Of a DNA stretch of 64,000 bases, positions 34,801-44,461 are shown piece after piece (positions within the stretch are counted from its first letter, which is position 1; each line of letters opens with the position of its first letter). Source of the stretch: Nematopogon swammerdamellus (lineage: Eukaryota; Arthropoda; Insecta; Lepidoptera; Adelidae). The translations under genes and the position numbers were made by a program. The stretch lies in contig OX336340.1 of the NCBI GenBank assembly GCA_946902875.1, forward strand, positions 23,017,566 through 23,081,565. The letters run 5' to 3'. The notes under the pieces are model-generated. The model searched no databases. It was not told the origin of the DNA and worked only from the letters and a program-made list of their open reading frames with translations.

Positions 34801-37800
34801 TGTAAATAGTTTGTGTTTTCCGTCCAGTTCAGTGTAGCCGGCACGACCGAAGGGAAGCACTGACGTGGCACCAAGTTCACCCGGTGTTATGGGCTGACAT
34901 CACGGGTGTTGTAGGTGATGTAGCCAACCATGTCAGTTTCAATAAAAAAAATTAAAATTAAAAAAAAAAAATTTCGTAAAAGGCGACTAAGGGATATGAC
35001 TCCCTTCTTATATTACTAGGTGGTAGGGTTTAACCCGCCCGGGTTGATACCACCGCACTGAATGAAAGGTCGGTCGAAACGGCTATGTAAATAGTTAGTG
35101 TTTTCCGTCCAGTTTAGTGTAGCCGGCACGACCGAAGGGAAGCACTGACATGGCATCTAGTTCACCCGGTGTTATGGGCTGACATCACGGATGTTGTAGG
35201 TGATGTAGCCAACCGTGTCAGTTTCCATAAAAAAAAAAAATTAAATTAACGTACAATGCAGCAGTTGAAGGCGAGCCGCAGGAACTCTGGCAGCGTGTCG
35301 GGATGGCACAGCTGGATGAACGCGAGGTAGTTGAGGCCAAAGTTGTCCGTCCGCGGCAAGACATCCGGGTCCGCATCCACCTGCAATCAATGTGGACCTG
35401 TTACCAAACTGAACTGCACCCATCACGACCCCAATCGAACTAAACCTCTAGCAGCTATCACTGTTGAAACTGACTTAAACTTGTAGCAGCCATCAAACAA
35501 ACTCAAGTAGCAGCCATCAAACAAACTCAAACTCACTCTAACTCAAGACATTTATTTGCAAACAAGGTGTACAAAGTAAATCAAACAGAAAATTAAAAGA
35601 AAAAAATAAATAAAATAGAATTAAATACTTATAACAAAAAAAGAACATTCGCAAAAAGGATGCGGCACAGCTCTTATTACTACGGGGAACCATAAGACAG
35701 CTGATTTTAAGCCTAACCCTAACATGTTCACATAATTTCGACTAATTACTAATAAAGAAATTAGTTTAAAAACCCAAAAAGAACAAAATAAAAAAATACA
35801 TAAAAAAGAGAAAAGAAAAAAATTATTAAAAAGTTATAGTATAGTGAAAACCAAAAAATAAAACTAAATAAGTAAATAAAAAGTAAGACAAAAATATAAT
35901 TTTAAGGACAGAGATTAGTAAATATTATAATGACAACCTCCTTTTTGTACTGCTAATAAATGTAATTTAAGTTTACATTTAAAATTTACAATAGACCTTA
36001 TTGACTTTATTGGTGGTGGAATGTTGTTCCAGCACTTGGCCGATAAAAAATTATACCTGTATCATCACGACCCAAACTAACACTGTAGTTAAGTAGTAAC
36101 AACTAAAACTGTAGGACACATAACGACCCAAGGCTAAACTAAAACTTTATTACTGCGGCAATAAAGTTTGGCGCAGAGAGTACTCACCCTGGCGATGAGC
36201 TGACACAGGATGATGCCGTAGGAGAAGATGTCTGCGTGGTGGTCGTACCAGCGCCCGCGCAGACACTCCGGCGACATCCACCACGGCGACCCCACAGACG
36301 GCAACCGGTATCCGTTACTGCGTGCCATATTGAATAAATTAATGCATTTATTGATAAACAATTATTGTGAATTATGCAACAAAGCAGCATCAATAATGTT
36401 ATGAATGATCAGTTCAATTTCGTCCATTTTATAAAGGCGCATAAGCGAAATACGCTTGCTCACCAAAACTGTGGCGAAAAATAAATACTGAAATTGAATT
36501 TAAAAATACTGAAATTGAATTGAAAAATGGGTCACTCACGTGTGATGGGGTATCTTGGATGCGAGTCCGAAGTCTGCGACGATCGCTGTCATCTCTCCGG
36601 TCGCCTCTTCTTTTCTCAAAAGCACGTTCTGCAATTTAAAAACGAAATTTATCAAGAGTTTGAACAGAGGTAAAGAAAGCTTAATTTAAAGAAATCATAA
36701 GAGATGTGAAATGTAGGGCGCGATAAACGCGAAGCAGTCAATGCACAGGACAGTGTGTCTACAAATCAAACACACTGATATACAATGGCGCCCCGTTGAT
36801 CGTATCCACCGTAAAAGCGAAGGAAACTTATTGTGGGGAAACTTATTGCTCCGGCCGTGCGCGTGAATTCTTTAATGCTGATTCATTCCAATTTAATGCC
36901 GTTACATTTCTTTCACGCCCTCCCCGTAGTTCAAATTTGATACTTTCTCCCCTGTAAATTAAATAGATATACTAAACTGTACTCTGGCAATTCAGTTCAG
37001 CGGCAATATGCTCTGGTGGAGGTCTCTCAAAGAAGAAGAACCTTCTCCTCTACATCTTAAAGCCTCAGGTGTAAGTTTTTTTTAAAATTGAGAATCTGCT
37101 ATCATTTCTGCATCTGCAATCATCAGATTGGCTGTGGGCGGATTTTGTTTAGATTTGATGTACCAACTCATATTTCGAGAACGTCTGGTGATCTGGTCTC
37201 TTCTCTTGGGTATTAGTAAAGTGAACATACATACATGTATAGTGTCACACCTGTTTCCCAGTGAAGTAGGCAGAAACAACAGATCTCCACGTGCCACGAT
37301 CCTGACACACCTCTGTCGCCTCTTCCACTCTCATGTTCCTCACACATACTCGTCGGTTACGGGTACCTACATACTTGTTTGACACTTTTTGAGCACATGT
37401 CCGATGTGCTCCTTGCTGATTCTGTCTGACTAAAGTGAATAAAGGTGAACCTTGGAGGTGAGGTCGGAGCACATGTCCGATCTGCTCCTTGCTGATTCTG
37501 TCTGACTAAAGTGAATAAAGGTGAACCTTGGAGGTGAGGTCGGAGCACATGTCCGATCTGCTCCTTGCTGATTCTGACTGAAGTGAATAAAGGTGAACCT
37601 TGGAGGTGAGGTCGGAGCACATGTCCGATCTGCTCCTTGCTGATTCTGACTGAAGTGAATAAAGGTGAACCTTGGAGGTGAGGTCGGAGCACATGTCCGA
37701 TCTGCTCCTTGCCGATTTTGACTGAAGTGAATAAAGGTGAACCTTGGAGGTGAGGTCGGAGCACATGCCCGATCTGCTCCTTGCTGATACTGACTAAAGT

Positions 37801-38311
37801 GAATAAAGGTGAACCTTGGAAGTGAGATCGGAGCACATGTCCGATCTGCTCCTTGCCGTTTTGACTGAAGTGAATAAAGGTAAACCTTGTAGGTGAGGTC
37901 GGAGCACATGTCCGATCTGCTCCTTGCCGATTTTGACTGAAGTGAATAAAGGTGAACCTTGGAGGTGAGGTCGGAGCACATGTCCGATGTGCTCATTGCT
38001 GCTTCTGTCTGACTGAAGTGAATAAAGGTGAACCTTGGAGGTCAGGTCGGAGCACAAGTCCGATGTGCTCCTTGCTGATTCTGTCTGACTGAAGTGAATA
38101 AAGGTGAACCTTGGAGGTGAGGTCGCGGTGGAAGACGCCGAGCGAGTGGAGGTAGCGCAGGCCGGCGGCCATGTCGGCGGCGAGCGAGACGCGCGTGCGC
38201 TGCGCGAGCGGCATCGGCGGCTGCTCCAGCAGCAGCTGCTCGAGCGACCCGCCCGCCATGTACTCCGTCAGCGCGTGCAGCTGGCCCTCGTGCACGCACA
38301 CCCCCATGAAC
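29869..38311 (-). CDS. cdi: TESK / center-divider type protein kinase, 5' exons missing
   Basis: Join (minus): 38311-38110, 36628-36540, 36317-36188, 35380-35255, 33479-33361, 32603-32407, 31835-29869. All phases agree; about 942 residues are visible. The kinase domain enters at [18 protein letters not shown], close to vertebrate TESK1/2. It then shows HRDLTSK|N (catalytic loop split by an intron), [69 protein letters not shown] and [24 protein letters not shown] marks the LIMK/TESK group, which phosphorylates cofilin-type actin regulators. A long Ser/Pro/Arg-rich, Cys-containing tail follows, as in Drosophila center divider. The Gly-loop and VAIK-type Lys exon was not found within the window. 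The symbol is by similarity to the fly gene. Confidence 0.9.
31836..32406. other. Kinase gene intron 6
   Basis: Contains the LINE fragment at 32040-32222 and an AATA repeat near 32368-32388, consistent with a retroposon tail. The rest is unassigned. Confidence 0.4.
32040..32222 (+). mobile_element. LINE coding fragment (C-terminal)
   Basis: Frame with [20 protein letters not shown] and FKNRLESS, the same type of LINE end as 14850-14990. Opposite to the host gene. Confidence 0.65.
32407..32603 (-). CDS. cdi: Kinase gene exon after the catalytic domain
   Basis: Acceptor CTCGCAG|CTGTGC and donor AGCAAAC|GTGAGT. Encodes [19 protein letters not shown] and a Ser/Pro-rich stretch. Confidence 0.82.
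32604..33360. other. Kinase gene intron 5
   Basis: Possible retroposon tails near 32820 (oligo-T) and 33180-33300, not assignable. No other feature seen. Confidence 0.35.
33361..33479 (-). CDS. cdi: Kinase gene exon, end of catalytic domain
   Basis: Acceptor TTGCAG|TTTGAC and donor CTTGACAG|GTTGCA. Encodes [19 protein letters not shown], the subdomain XI region with its conserved Arg. Confidence 0.92.
33510..33905 (-). mobile_element. SINE-like family A copy with duplicated head
   Basis: ACAT tail, AATCCCGACAATCGGGGTAA and the GGTCCCACACGGTA head in reverse. The last ~45 bp (GAGGCTATTCTTTTTAAGTA...) are present twice, at about 33826 and 33868. Confidence 0.7.
33906..34459. other. AT-rich intron segment
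   Basis: Nothing recognised; homopolymer-rich. Confidence 0.35.
34460..34622. mobile_element. Short foldback MITE
   Basis: ATCGAGCTTTAGAAAGAGA and TCTCTTTCTAAAGCTCGAT are inverted, as are CGTCGTCTCT and GAGACGACG inside and ATAATGTA / TACATTAT outside. Confidence 0.65.
34640..35238 (+). mobile_element. Two head-to-tail family B retroposons
   Basis: Copy 1 (34640-34975) has head, body and a poly(A) run. Copy 2 (about 34976-35238) starts at CGTAAAAGGCGACTAAGGG without the head and ends in a second poly(A). The second tail stops about 15 bp from the donor of the kinase exon at 35255. Confidence 0.75.
35255..35380 (-). CDS. cdi: Kinase gene exon ([15 protein letters not shown])
   Basis: Acceptor ATTGCAG|GTGGAT and donor TGCATT|GTACGT, 42 codons in phase 0. 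Encodes [20 protein letters not shown], very close to TESK subdomain X. Confidence 0.92.
35381..36187. other. Kinase gene intron 3, A-rich
   Basis: A CAAACAAACTCAA-type tandem repeat lies near 35490-35530, followed by a long A-rich stretch. No gene or known element seen. Confidence 0.35.
36188..36317 (-). CDS. cdi: Kinase gene exon (activation segment end)
   Basis: Acceptor TACGCAG-type and donor GCCAGG|GTGAGT. Encodes [20 protein letters not shown], with MSPE in the APE position, then [17 protein letters not shown]. Confidence 0.93.
36540..36628 (-). CDS. cdi: Kinase gene exon with DFG motif
   Basis: Acceptor TTGCAG|AACGTG and donor CATCACAC|GTGAGT. Starts with the catalytic-loop Asn ([12 protein letters not shown]) and contains [14 protein letters not shown]. 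Confidence 0.92.
36629..37213. other. Kinase gene intron 1 of the visible set, left part
   Basis: No recognised feature between the DFG exon and the LINE fragment at 37214. Confidence 0.35.
37214..37430 (-). mobile_element. LINE 3' fragment related to 2737-3153
   Basis: Minus-strand reading gives [20 protein letters not shown] and [19 protein letters not shown], ending toward an ACAT run. Its upstream part (HIGHVL-like codons) merges into the minisatellite at its right. Confidence 0.7.
37391..38109. repeat. Minisatellite, ~10 units of ~70-80 bp, abutting a kinase exon
   Basis: Each unit contains GAGCACATGTCCGATCTGCT, then GTGAATAAAGGTGAACCTTG and GAGGTGAGGTCG. Read on the minus strand the last part is GACCTCACCTCCAAG|GTTCAC, i.e. 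the end of the HRDLTSK exon with its 5' splice site. The first part matches the LINE codons for IGHVL. The array stays open in several minus frames. It lies immediately intronic to the real exon end. Confidence 0.9.
38110..38311 (-). CDS. cdi: Kinase gene exon ending at HRDLTSK
   Basis: Acceptor GTTTCAG|GTTCATG and donor TCCAAG|GTTCAC. Encodes [39 protein letters not shown] and RDLTSK. It is the most 5' exon found. Confidence 0.92.
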
Positions 38312-38341
38312 CTGAAACCAACCATACATATATATATACAA

Positions 38342-38668
38342 CATGTCCCAAAACTCAACGTCAAGCGGGAACCAGGGAGTAGGCCAGTTTATGACTAGCC
38401 AGGGAAAGATAAGAAAAAAATGTGAGTCATTTATATTTTTAGAAAAAAATTTAACCGAATATTTTTTTTGGTAAATCTACAGGCATTCTGGTTTTATTTG
38501 GGATAGTTATCAATAGCACAGTTATTTAGGCCTCCAATATAAAAATTTTAACAATTATATTTGTAAATTTTTAGTTGTAGTACCTAAAATGTCAATTTTC
38601 AACGTTTTTCAAAAAATGCTCACTGGCCTACTTCCTGGTTCCCGCTTGACGTTGAGTTTTGGGGCACG
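38342..38668. mobile_element. Foldback MITE upstream of the kinase exon
   Basis: CCCAAAACTCAACGTCAAGC with GGGAACCAGG is mirrored by CCTGGTTCCCGCTTGACGTT and GAGTTTTGGGG. The AT-rich interior has no ORF. Confidence 0.7.
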
Positions 38669-38875
38669 TAAAAATAAAATGGCCAAGTGCAATGACGTAT
38701 CATGTATTCTACTAGACATCTTACTCGGGCAACAGCCTTCGCTCTACCGCGGTGGAGTAACCATTACGCGGAGGGACCCTCTTGAGACTAGTAGCTCGCG
38801 ATCGACCGAACGCGGCGGACGCGCCGTCCGCGCGCTCGCTGCCGTCCGTCTGCGGCTCGCATCGCGCCAGTCATT

Positions 38876-38952
38876 ATGCCCGGTTGTGTGTTGCGATATT
38901 GCAAAAATCATACCAAAAATATTGGGAAAAGTGATGGCATCTCATTTCATAG
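38876..38952 (+). CDS. THAP-domain first exon, copy 1 (frame intact)
   Basis: ATG starts MPGCVLRYCKNHTKNIGKSD and continues GISFHR, with donor CATAG|GTAAGT. M-x2-C-x4-C and the SFHR motif are the start of a THAP zinc finger, as in P-element/THAP9 transposases. A GC-rich leader (38700-38875) precedes it. No matching downstream exon was found in the unit, so it may be an orphan exon of a mobile element or of a domesticated gene. Confidence 0.65.
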
Positions 38953-38984
38953 GTAAGTATCACTTCATTGTGATCTTAATATAT

Positions 38985-39490
38985 AAGGTCTTTCAAAATT
39001 AGTTAATAGTACGCTAAGGGGGGGTTCTGCATCATATAGGGAGTAAAACCTATATAAAATTTTTGGGACCTTGGGCTTTTTTTATGAAAAATGTTTTTTA
39101 TGTATGAAAATGTATGTATGTACAAAAAATATGTGGTTGATTTTTATAGCCTAATCGATTCATTTTCATAACAGTAACAAAAAAGTCTTCATTACCATTT
39201 TGATGTAACACGTGTAAGTTGGTAAAAAAAATCAAATTCTTTCTATTCCATACTAATAAAACTAAAATTGTGGTTTTCACAATTTCTGAAAGAAAGAGAT
39301 CTATGTGTTGGAAGACTTTTTTGTTCCTGGCATGAAACTGAAACGATTAAGAAAAGAATTTTTTTTTACATTTTACATTATTATAAATTTTTTTTTGTAA
39401 ACAAAAATCTTTGTTCCTCAAAAGTGATTTATTTACGATACAGAACCCCCCCTTAGCGTACTATTAACTAATTTTGAAAGAACTTATATA
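38985..39490. mobile_element. Foldback MITE after the THAP exon, copy 1
   Basis: TATAAGGTCTTTCAAAATTA with GTACGCTAAGG and its mirrored complement ending near 39490. Same family as 28128-28385 by its termini. Confidence 0.7.
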
Positions 39491-40218
39491 TAATATCTTG
39501 TTTTCCATGTGCTTAGAAATATTTGGTTCAACTGGCCAATTAGGGCTGTCACAACGCTACTTCAATTTGAAAATTTTGTACATTTTATGTATTGACCTCG
39601 CATTGCAATAACATAAGCATTATTTAATTAAACAAATAAATTGAACGCGCTCATTAGGGCTGCCACATATGAATGATTAGAAATAGAGTTCTGGGATATC
39701 ATGTATGAAAGTAAATAAATATGTATTAAACCACGTTAAAATATGAGAGTGAATTGACCGCTAATTAGGGTTGTCGCTATTCTTTTAATTTTTTTTAATT
39801 AGTAAGTAATTGAGAAGTTTTCAAGAAAAAAAATTTTTTTACAAGGTTTCCACATCCTTCTAAGGGATCAATACGAGAAAGATGGATAAAAATAGTCCAA
39901 GATGATACATTGTTTAAGGGAAAGTGAAAATTTAAATTTGTGTAAAGTGAAATTTAAATTATTTTGTTTAAGTACGGAGGAAGAGTTATTTTAGTTGTGT
40001 TTGTGTGTGTAGTCCAAAGTATACCTAATGGTTTTTTTAGTTATATATATATATTTTTTTTTAAATAAATGCTGCACTCTTTATTTTATGTATGTTTGGT
40101 TTGGAGATTTTAAGTTTAGTCCAAGGCCAAGACCGCAGTTATGAATTCTTTATTATTAAGTTTAGTTTTTTAGATATTATTCTAGTTATTAAGTGTAGGT
40201 ATTATAAGAATACAAAAC

Positions 40219-40352
40219 GGCTTTACTCGCGGTCGAAATACGAGCTGTGTGGCTCGACGTTTCGGGCCAAACGTATGGCCCATCATCATGAGCACTCTGG
40301 CCGAAATGTCGAGCCACACAGCTCGTATTTCGATAGCGAGTAAAGCCGTTGT
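40219..40352. repeat. Long hairpin, copy 1
   Basis: CGGCTTTACTCGCGGTCGAA with ATACGAGCTGTGTGGCTCGA is mirrored after a short spacer by TCGAGCCACACAGCTCGTAT and GAGTAAAGCCG; arms about 55 bp. Confidence 0.75.
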
Positions 40353-40824
40353 TACTTCTTAAAATGTCAAATAACCACGGTAATTTAAAAACCCATATAA
40401 GTTTAGGTATGTATTTCAAGTTATTATAGTTCTGTATTTCAAGTTTAAATACATAAAAACGTTTTTTGCGATGAAATTCACTATCTGTTTTCTTCTATAA
40501 TCCTTTAAAACGTCCCACTGCTAGGCACGGACTCTGCCCACTGACATAGGAGGTATTGTTTTTATTGTTGTTGTTTTATTGTTTATTGAGTATTCTTATG
40601 GCAGTCATATTGCACTCGAACTTGTCACAATTTGTTATATCCGGTTCGATTACTCGTACATGGTGACCAGTGGAAATCAGAAGCAGTTTACACAAAAATA
40701 CCTTTCATAGACCAGTGTTACAGTTACCTAACTTTATTTTTCTTCATCGGAGCGATCGTACCTATTCGTTATGAAATGCACGTATATCAATCCTTATCAA
40801 GGAAATAAATAAGTACATTAGTTA

Positions 40825-40886
40825 GTGCCCGGGATTTGAACCCGCAACTTCTGCATTGAGAAGCGTTACCACTAGACTACGGGCAC
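40825..40886 (-). other. tRNA-like remnant, copy 1
   Basis: The minus strand folds with a 7-bp acceptor-like stem (GTGCCCG/CGGGCAC), a CTTCT/AGAAG stem and a GGTTCAAATCC B box. At 62 nt it is too short for a tRNA, so a tRNA pseudogene or SINE head is likelier. Confidence 0.45.
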
Positions 40887-41325
40887 AATTAACCATAATA
40901 CCTACTCGTAAAATAATTAATCGAAAAATATATTTTTGGTAGACTAAGTGACAACCCTACGTATTCCAATGTACGTGTTGACTGACCGGCCGGGCCGGCC
41001 GGGCCGCTAGCCGCTAGTCGCTCGCTAGCTAGCGCTAGCTAGCCCCTCTCCCGCTCGCTTCCCGCCCCGCGCGGCTCAGCGTTCCGCCACCCCGCTACCT
41101 TACCTCATACCTCAGCTATTGGCCGTCATTTCTCTCAATGACGTATCATGTATTCTACTAGACCTCTTACCCGGGCAACAGCCTTCGCTCCACCGCGGTG
41201 GAGTAACCATTACGCGGAAGGACCCTCTTGAGACTAGTAGCTCGCGAGCGACCGAACGCGGCGGACGCGCCGTCCGCGCGCTCGCTGCCGTCCGTCTGCG
41301 GCTCGCATCGCGCCAGTCATTCATT

Positions 41326-41409
41326 ATGCCCGGTTGTGTGTTGCGAATTGCGATATTGCAAAAATCATACCAAAAATATTGGGAAAACTGATGGCATCTC
41401 ATTTCATAG
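41326..41409 (+). pseudogene. THAP-domain first exon, copy 2 (frameshifted)
   Basis: Same start MPGCVLR, then a 7-bp insertion (AATTGCG, a local duplication) shifts the frame before the second Cys. The following donor AG|GTAAGT is kept. Confidence 0.7.
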
Positions 41410-41441
41410 GTAAGTATCACTTCATTGTGATCTTAATATAT

Positions 41442-41577
41442 AAGGTCTTTCAAAATTAGTTAATAGTACGCTAAGGGTGGGTTCTGCATCCTATAGGGAG
41501 TAAAACCTATATAAATTTTTTTGGACCTTGGGCTTTTTTTAACCCCCGACGAAAAAAACGGAGGGGTGTTATAAGTT

Positions 41578-41618
<41 letters not shown>

Positions 41619-42425
41619 TGTCTGTGGCATCGTAGCTCCCAAACGGATGGACCGATTTGGATGCGGTTTTTTTTATTAGGAAGCTTGTTTAATCGGGATG
41701 GTTCTTAGCTATGTTTTTAATCAAGTAATAAAGTAATTAAGTAATAAAAAAAATAATTATCTTAAAAAGTGGACCGATTTGCATGCGGTTTTTTTTAAAA
41801 AGCTTCAAATAAAAGTTAAATTACAAATTTAAAAAACCCCCGACTCTTAAAAAGTCAAAAATAATTTCCGTTTACTTACTTAAAGGAGTCGGGGGACCGC
41901 TAAGTAAATTAAATATAAAGACTCAAAAGTTGCGCGGGAATTCACTTAGCGGTCTACCGACTCCTTTAAGTAAGTAAACGGAAATTATTTTTGACTTTTT
42001 AAGAGTCGGGGGTTTTTATGTAAAATGTTTTGTATGTATTTAAATAAAAAAATATGTGGTTGATTTTTATAGCCTAATCGATTCATTTTCATAACAGTAA
42101 CAAAAAAGTCTTCATTACCATTTTGATGTAACACGTGTAAGTTGGTAAAAAAAATCAAATTCTTTCTATTCCATACTAATAAAACTAAAATTGTGGTTTT
42201 CACAATTTCTGAAAGAAAGAGATCTATGTGTTGGAAGACTTTTGTTCCTGGCATGAAACTGAAACGATTAAGAAAAGAATTTTTTTTTACATTTTACATT
42301 TTTGCATTATTATAAATTTTTTTTTTTTGTAAAAAAAAATCTTTCTTCCTCAAAAGTGATTTATTTACGATACAGAACCCCCCCTTAGCGTACTATTAAC
42401 TAATTTTGAAAGACCTTATATATAA
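41442..42425. mobile_element. Foldback MITE copy 2, split by a second retroposon
   Basis: Same termini as 38985-39490. At about 41540-42015 it is interrupted by a retroposon with a (GT)n run (41581-41617), GTAGCTCCCAAACGGATGGA and an internal ~85-bp inverted repeat around GGAGTCGGGGGACCGCTAAG. Confidence 0.7.
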
Positions 42426-43149
42426 TATCTTGTTTTCCATGTGCTTAGAAATATTTGGTTCAACTGGCCAATTAGGGCTGTCACAACGCTACTTCAATTA
42501 GAAAATTTTGTACATTTTATGTATTGACCTAGCATTGCAATAACATAAGCATTATTTAATTAAACAAATAAATTAAACGCGCTCATTAGGGCTGCCACAT
42601 ATGAATGATTAGAAATAGAGTTCTGGGATATCATGTATGAAAGTAAATAAATATGTATTAAACCACGTTAAAATATGAGAGTGAATTGACCGCTAATTAG
42701 GGTTGTCGCTATTCTTTTATTTTTTTTAAATTAGTAAGTAATTGAGAAATTTTCAAGAAAAAAATCTTTTTACAAGGTTTCCACATCCTTCTAAGGGATC
42801 AATACGAGAAAGATGGATAAAAATAGTCCAAGATGATACATTGTTTAAAGGAAAGTGAAAATTTAAATTTGTGTAAAGTGAAATTTAAATTATTTTGTTT
42901 AAGTACGGAGGAAGAGTTATTTTAGTTGTGTTTGTGTGTGTAGTCCAAAGTATACCTAATGGTTTTTTTAGTTATATATATATATATATATTTTTTTTTA
43001 TAAATGCTGCACTCTTTATTTTATGTATGTTTGGTTTGGAGATTTTAAGTTTAGTCCAAGGCCAAGACCGCAGTTATGAATTCTTTATTATTAAGTTTAG
43101 TTTTTTAGATATTATTCTAGTTATTAAGTGTAGGTATTATAAGAATACA

Positions 43150-43284
43150 AAACGGCTTTACTCGCGGTCGAAATATGAGCTGTGTGGCTCGACGTTTCGG
43201 GCCAAACGTATGGCCCATCATCATGAGCACTCTGGCCGAAATGTCGAGCCACACAGCTCGTATTTCGATAGTGAGTAAAGCCGT
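43150..43284. repeat. Long hairpin, copy 2
   Basis: As 40219-40352, with two or three substitutions. Confidence 0.75.
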
Positions 43285-43761
43285 TGTTACTTCTTAAAAT
43301 GTCAAATAACCACGGTAATTTAAAAACCCATATAAGTTTAGGTATGTATTTCAAGTTATTATAGTTCTGTATTTTAAGTTTAAATACATAAAAACGTTTT
43401 TTTCGATGAAATTCACTATCTGTTTTCTTCTATAATCCTTTAAAACGTCCCACTGCTAGGCACGGACTCTGCTCACTGACATAGGAGGTATTGTTTTTAT
43501 TGTTGTTGTTTTATTGTTTATTGAGTATTCTTATGGCAGTCATATTGCACTCGAACTTGTCACAATTTGTTATATCCGGTTCGATTACTCGTACATGGTG
43601 ACCAGTGGAAATCAGAAGCAGTTTACACAAAAATACCTTTCATAGACCAGTGTGCACTAGTTACCTAACTTTATTTTTCTTCACCGGAGCGATCGTACCT
43701 ATTCGTTATGAAATGCATGTATATCAATCTTTATCAAGGAAATAAATAAGTACATTAGTTA

Positions 43762-43823
43762 GTGCCCGGGATTTGAACCCGCAACTTCTGCATTGAGAAG
43801 CGTTACCACTAGACTACGGGCAC
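43762..43823 (-). other. tRNA-like remnant, copy 2
   Basis: Identical to 40825-40886, inside duplicated unit 2. Confidence 0.45.
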
Positions 43824-44103
43824 AATTAACCATAATACCTACTCGTAAAATAATAAATCGAAAAATATATTTTTGGTAGACTAAGTGACAACCCTACGTA
43901 TTCCAATGCACGTGTTGACTGACCGGCCGGGCCGGCCGGGCCGCTAGCCGCTAGTCGCTCGCTAGCTAGCCCCTCTCCCGCTCGCTTCCCGCCCCGCGCG
44001 GCTCAGCGTTCCGCCACCCCGCTACCTTACCTCATACCTCAGTTATTGGCCGTCATTTCTCTGTATTCTTTCTTCGTAGTGCTCACTCTATACATAAAAT
44101 CTC

Positions 44104-44260
44104 TTTGGCCAAGTGCGAGTCGGACCCGCGCACCGAGGGTTCTGTGTCGCCGCGTAATTGACCAATTTTTATTATTTGCCCAAACAAGTGGTCTAGGAAA
44201 TTTCGAAAACACACCTTTTGATAGTTATTTTCATGTGTATGATTATAATTTATAATATTA
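44104..44260 (+). mobile_element. SINE family C remnant
   Basis: Begins GGCCAAGTGCGAGTCGGACC and GCACCGAGGGTTCTGTG; the rest is diverged. Confidence 0.5.
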
Positions 44261-44461
44261 TATTATTGGGGTGGGGTGGGGCAAAATCACAAAAGTAATG
44301 TCATAAATGTCATAATGTGAATGTGACATAATTTTTGCAAATGGCGTCAAATTTCATTGTGCTTTCGACATTTTATGTCGTAGACATCGTGGTCGTAGAG
44401 AGATCAATGGATGGCAGCCAATTCACATTATCACATTACATACTTTTACCCCTCCTTGTTA

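Larger units (their letters stand above)
38691..44062 (+). repeat. Tandem duplication of a 2.4/2.9-kb unit with a THAP exon
   Basis: Unit 1 is about 38691-41136, unit 2 about 41137-44062. They share the GC-rich leader, THAP exon, foldback element, AT-rich body, a large hairpin, a tRNA-like piece and the GGCCGGGCCGGCCGGGCC block at the end, with few differences. Unit 2 is longer because of a ~480-bp insertion (41540-42015). Confidence 0.85.

Noticed and set aside
37357..38057. Repetitive minus-strand proteins with [11 protein letters not shown] units
   Set aside because: They are readings of the minisatellite in three frames; the array lies in a spliced intron.
37391..38109. CRISPR-like array (regular ~75-bp repeats)
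   Set aside because: There are no unique spacers; whole units are repeated, and the host is a eukaryote with the repeat derived from an exon border.
40825..40886. Functional tRNA gene
   Set aside because: 62 nt, with no complete D arm or normal anticodon loop; it is duplicated together with its repeat unit.
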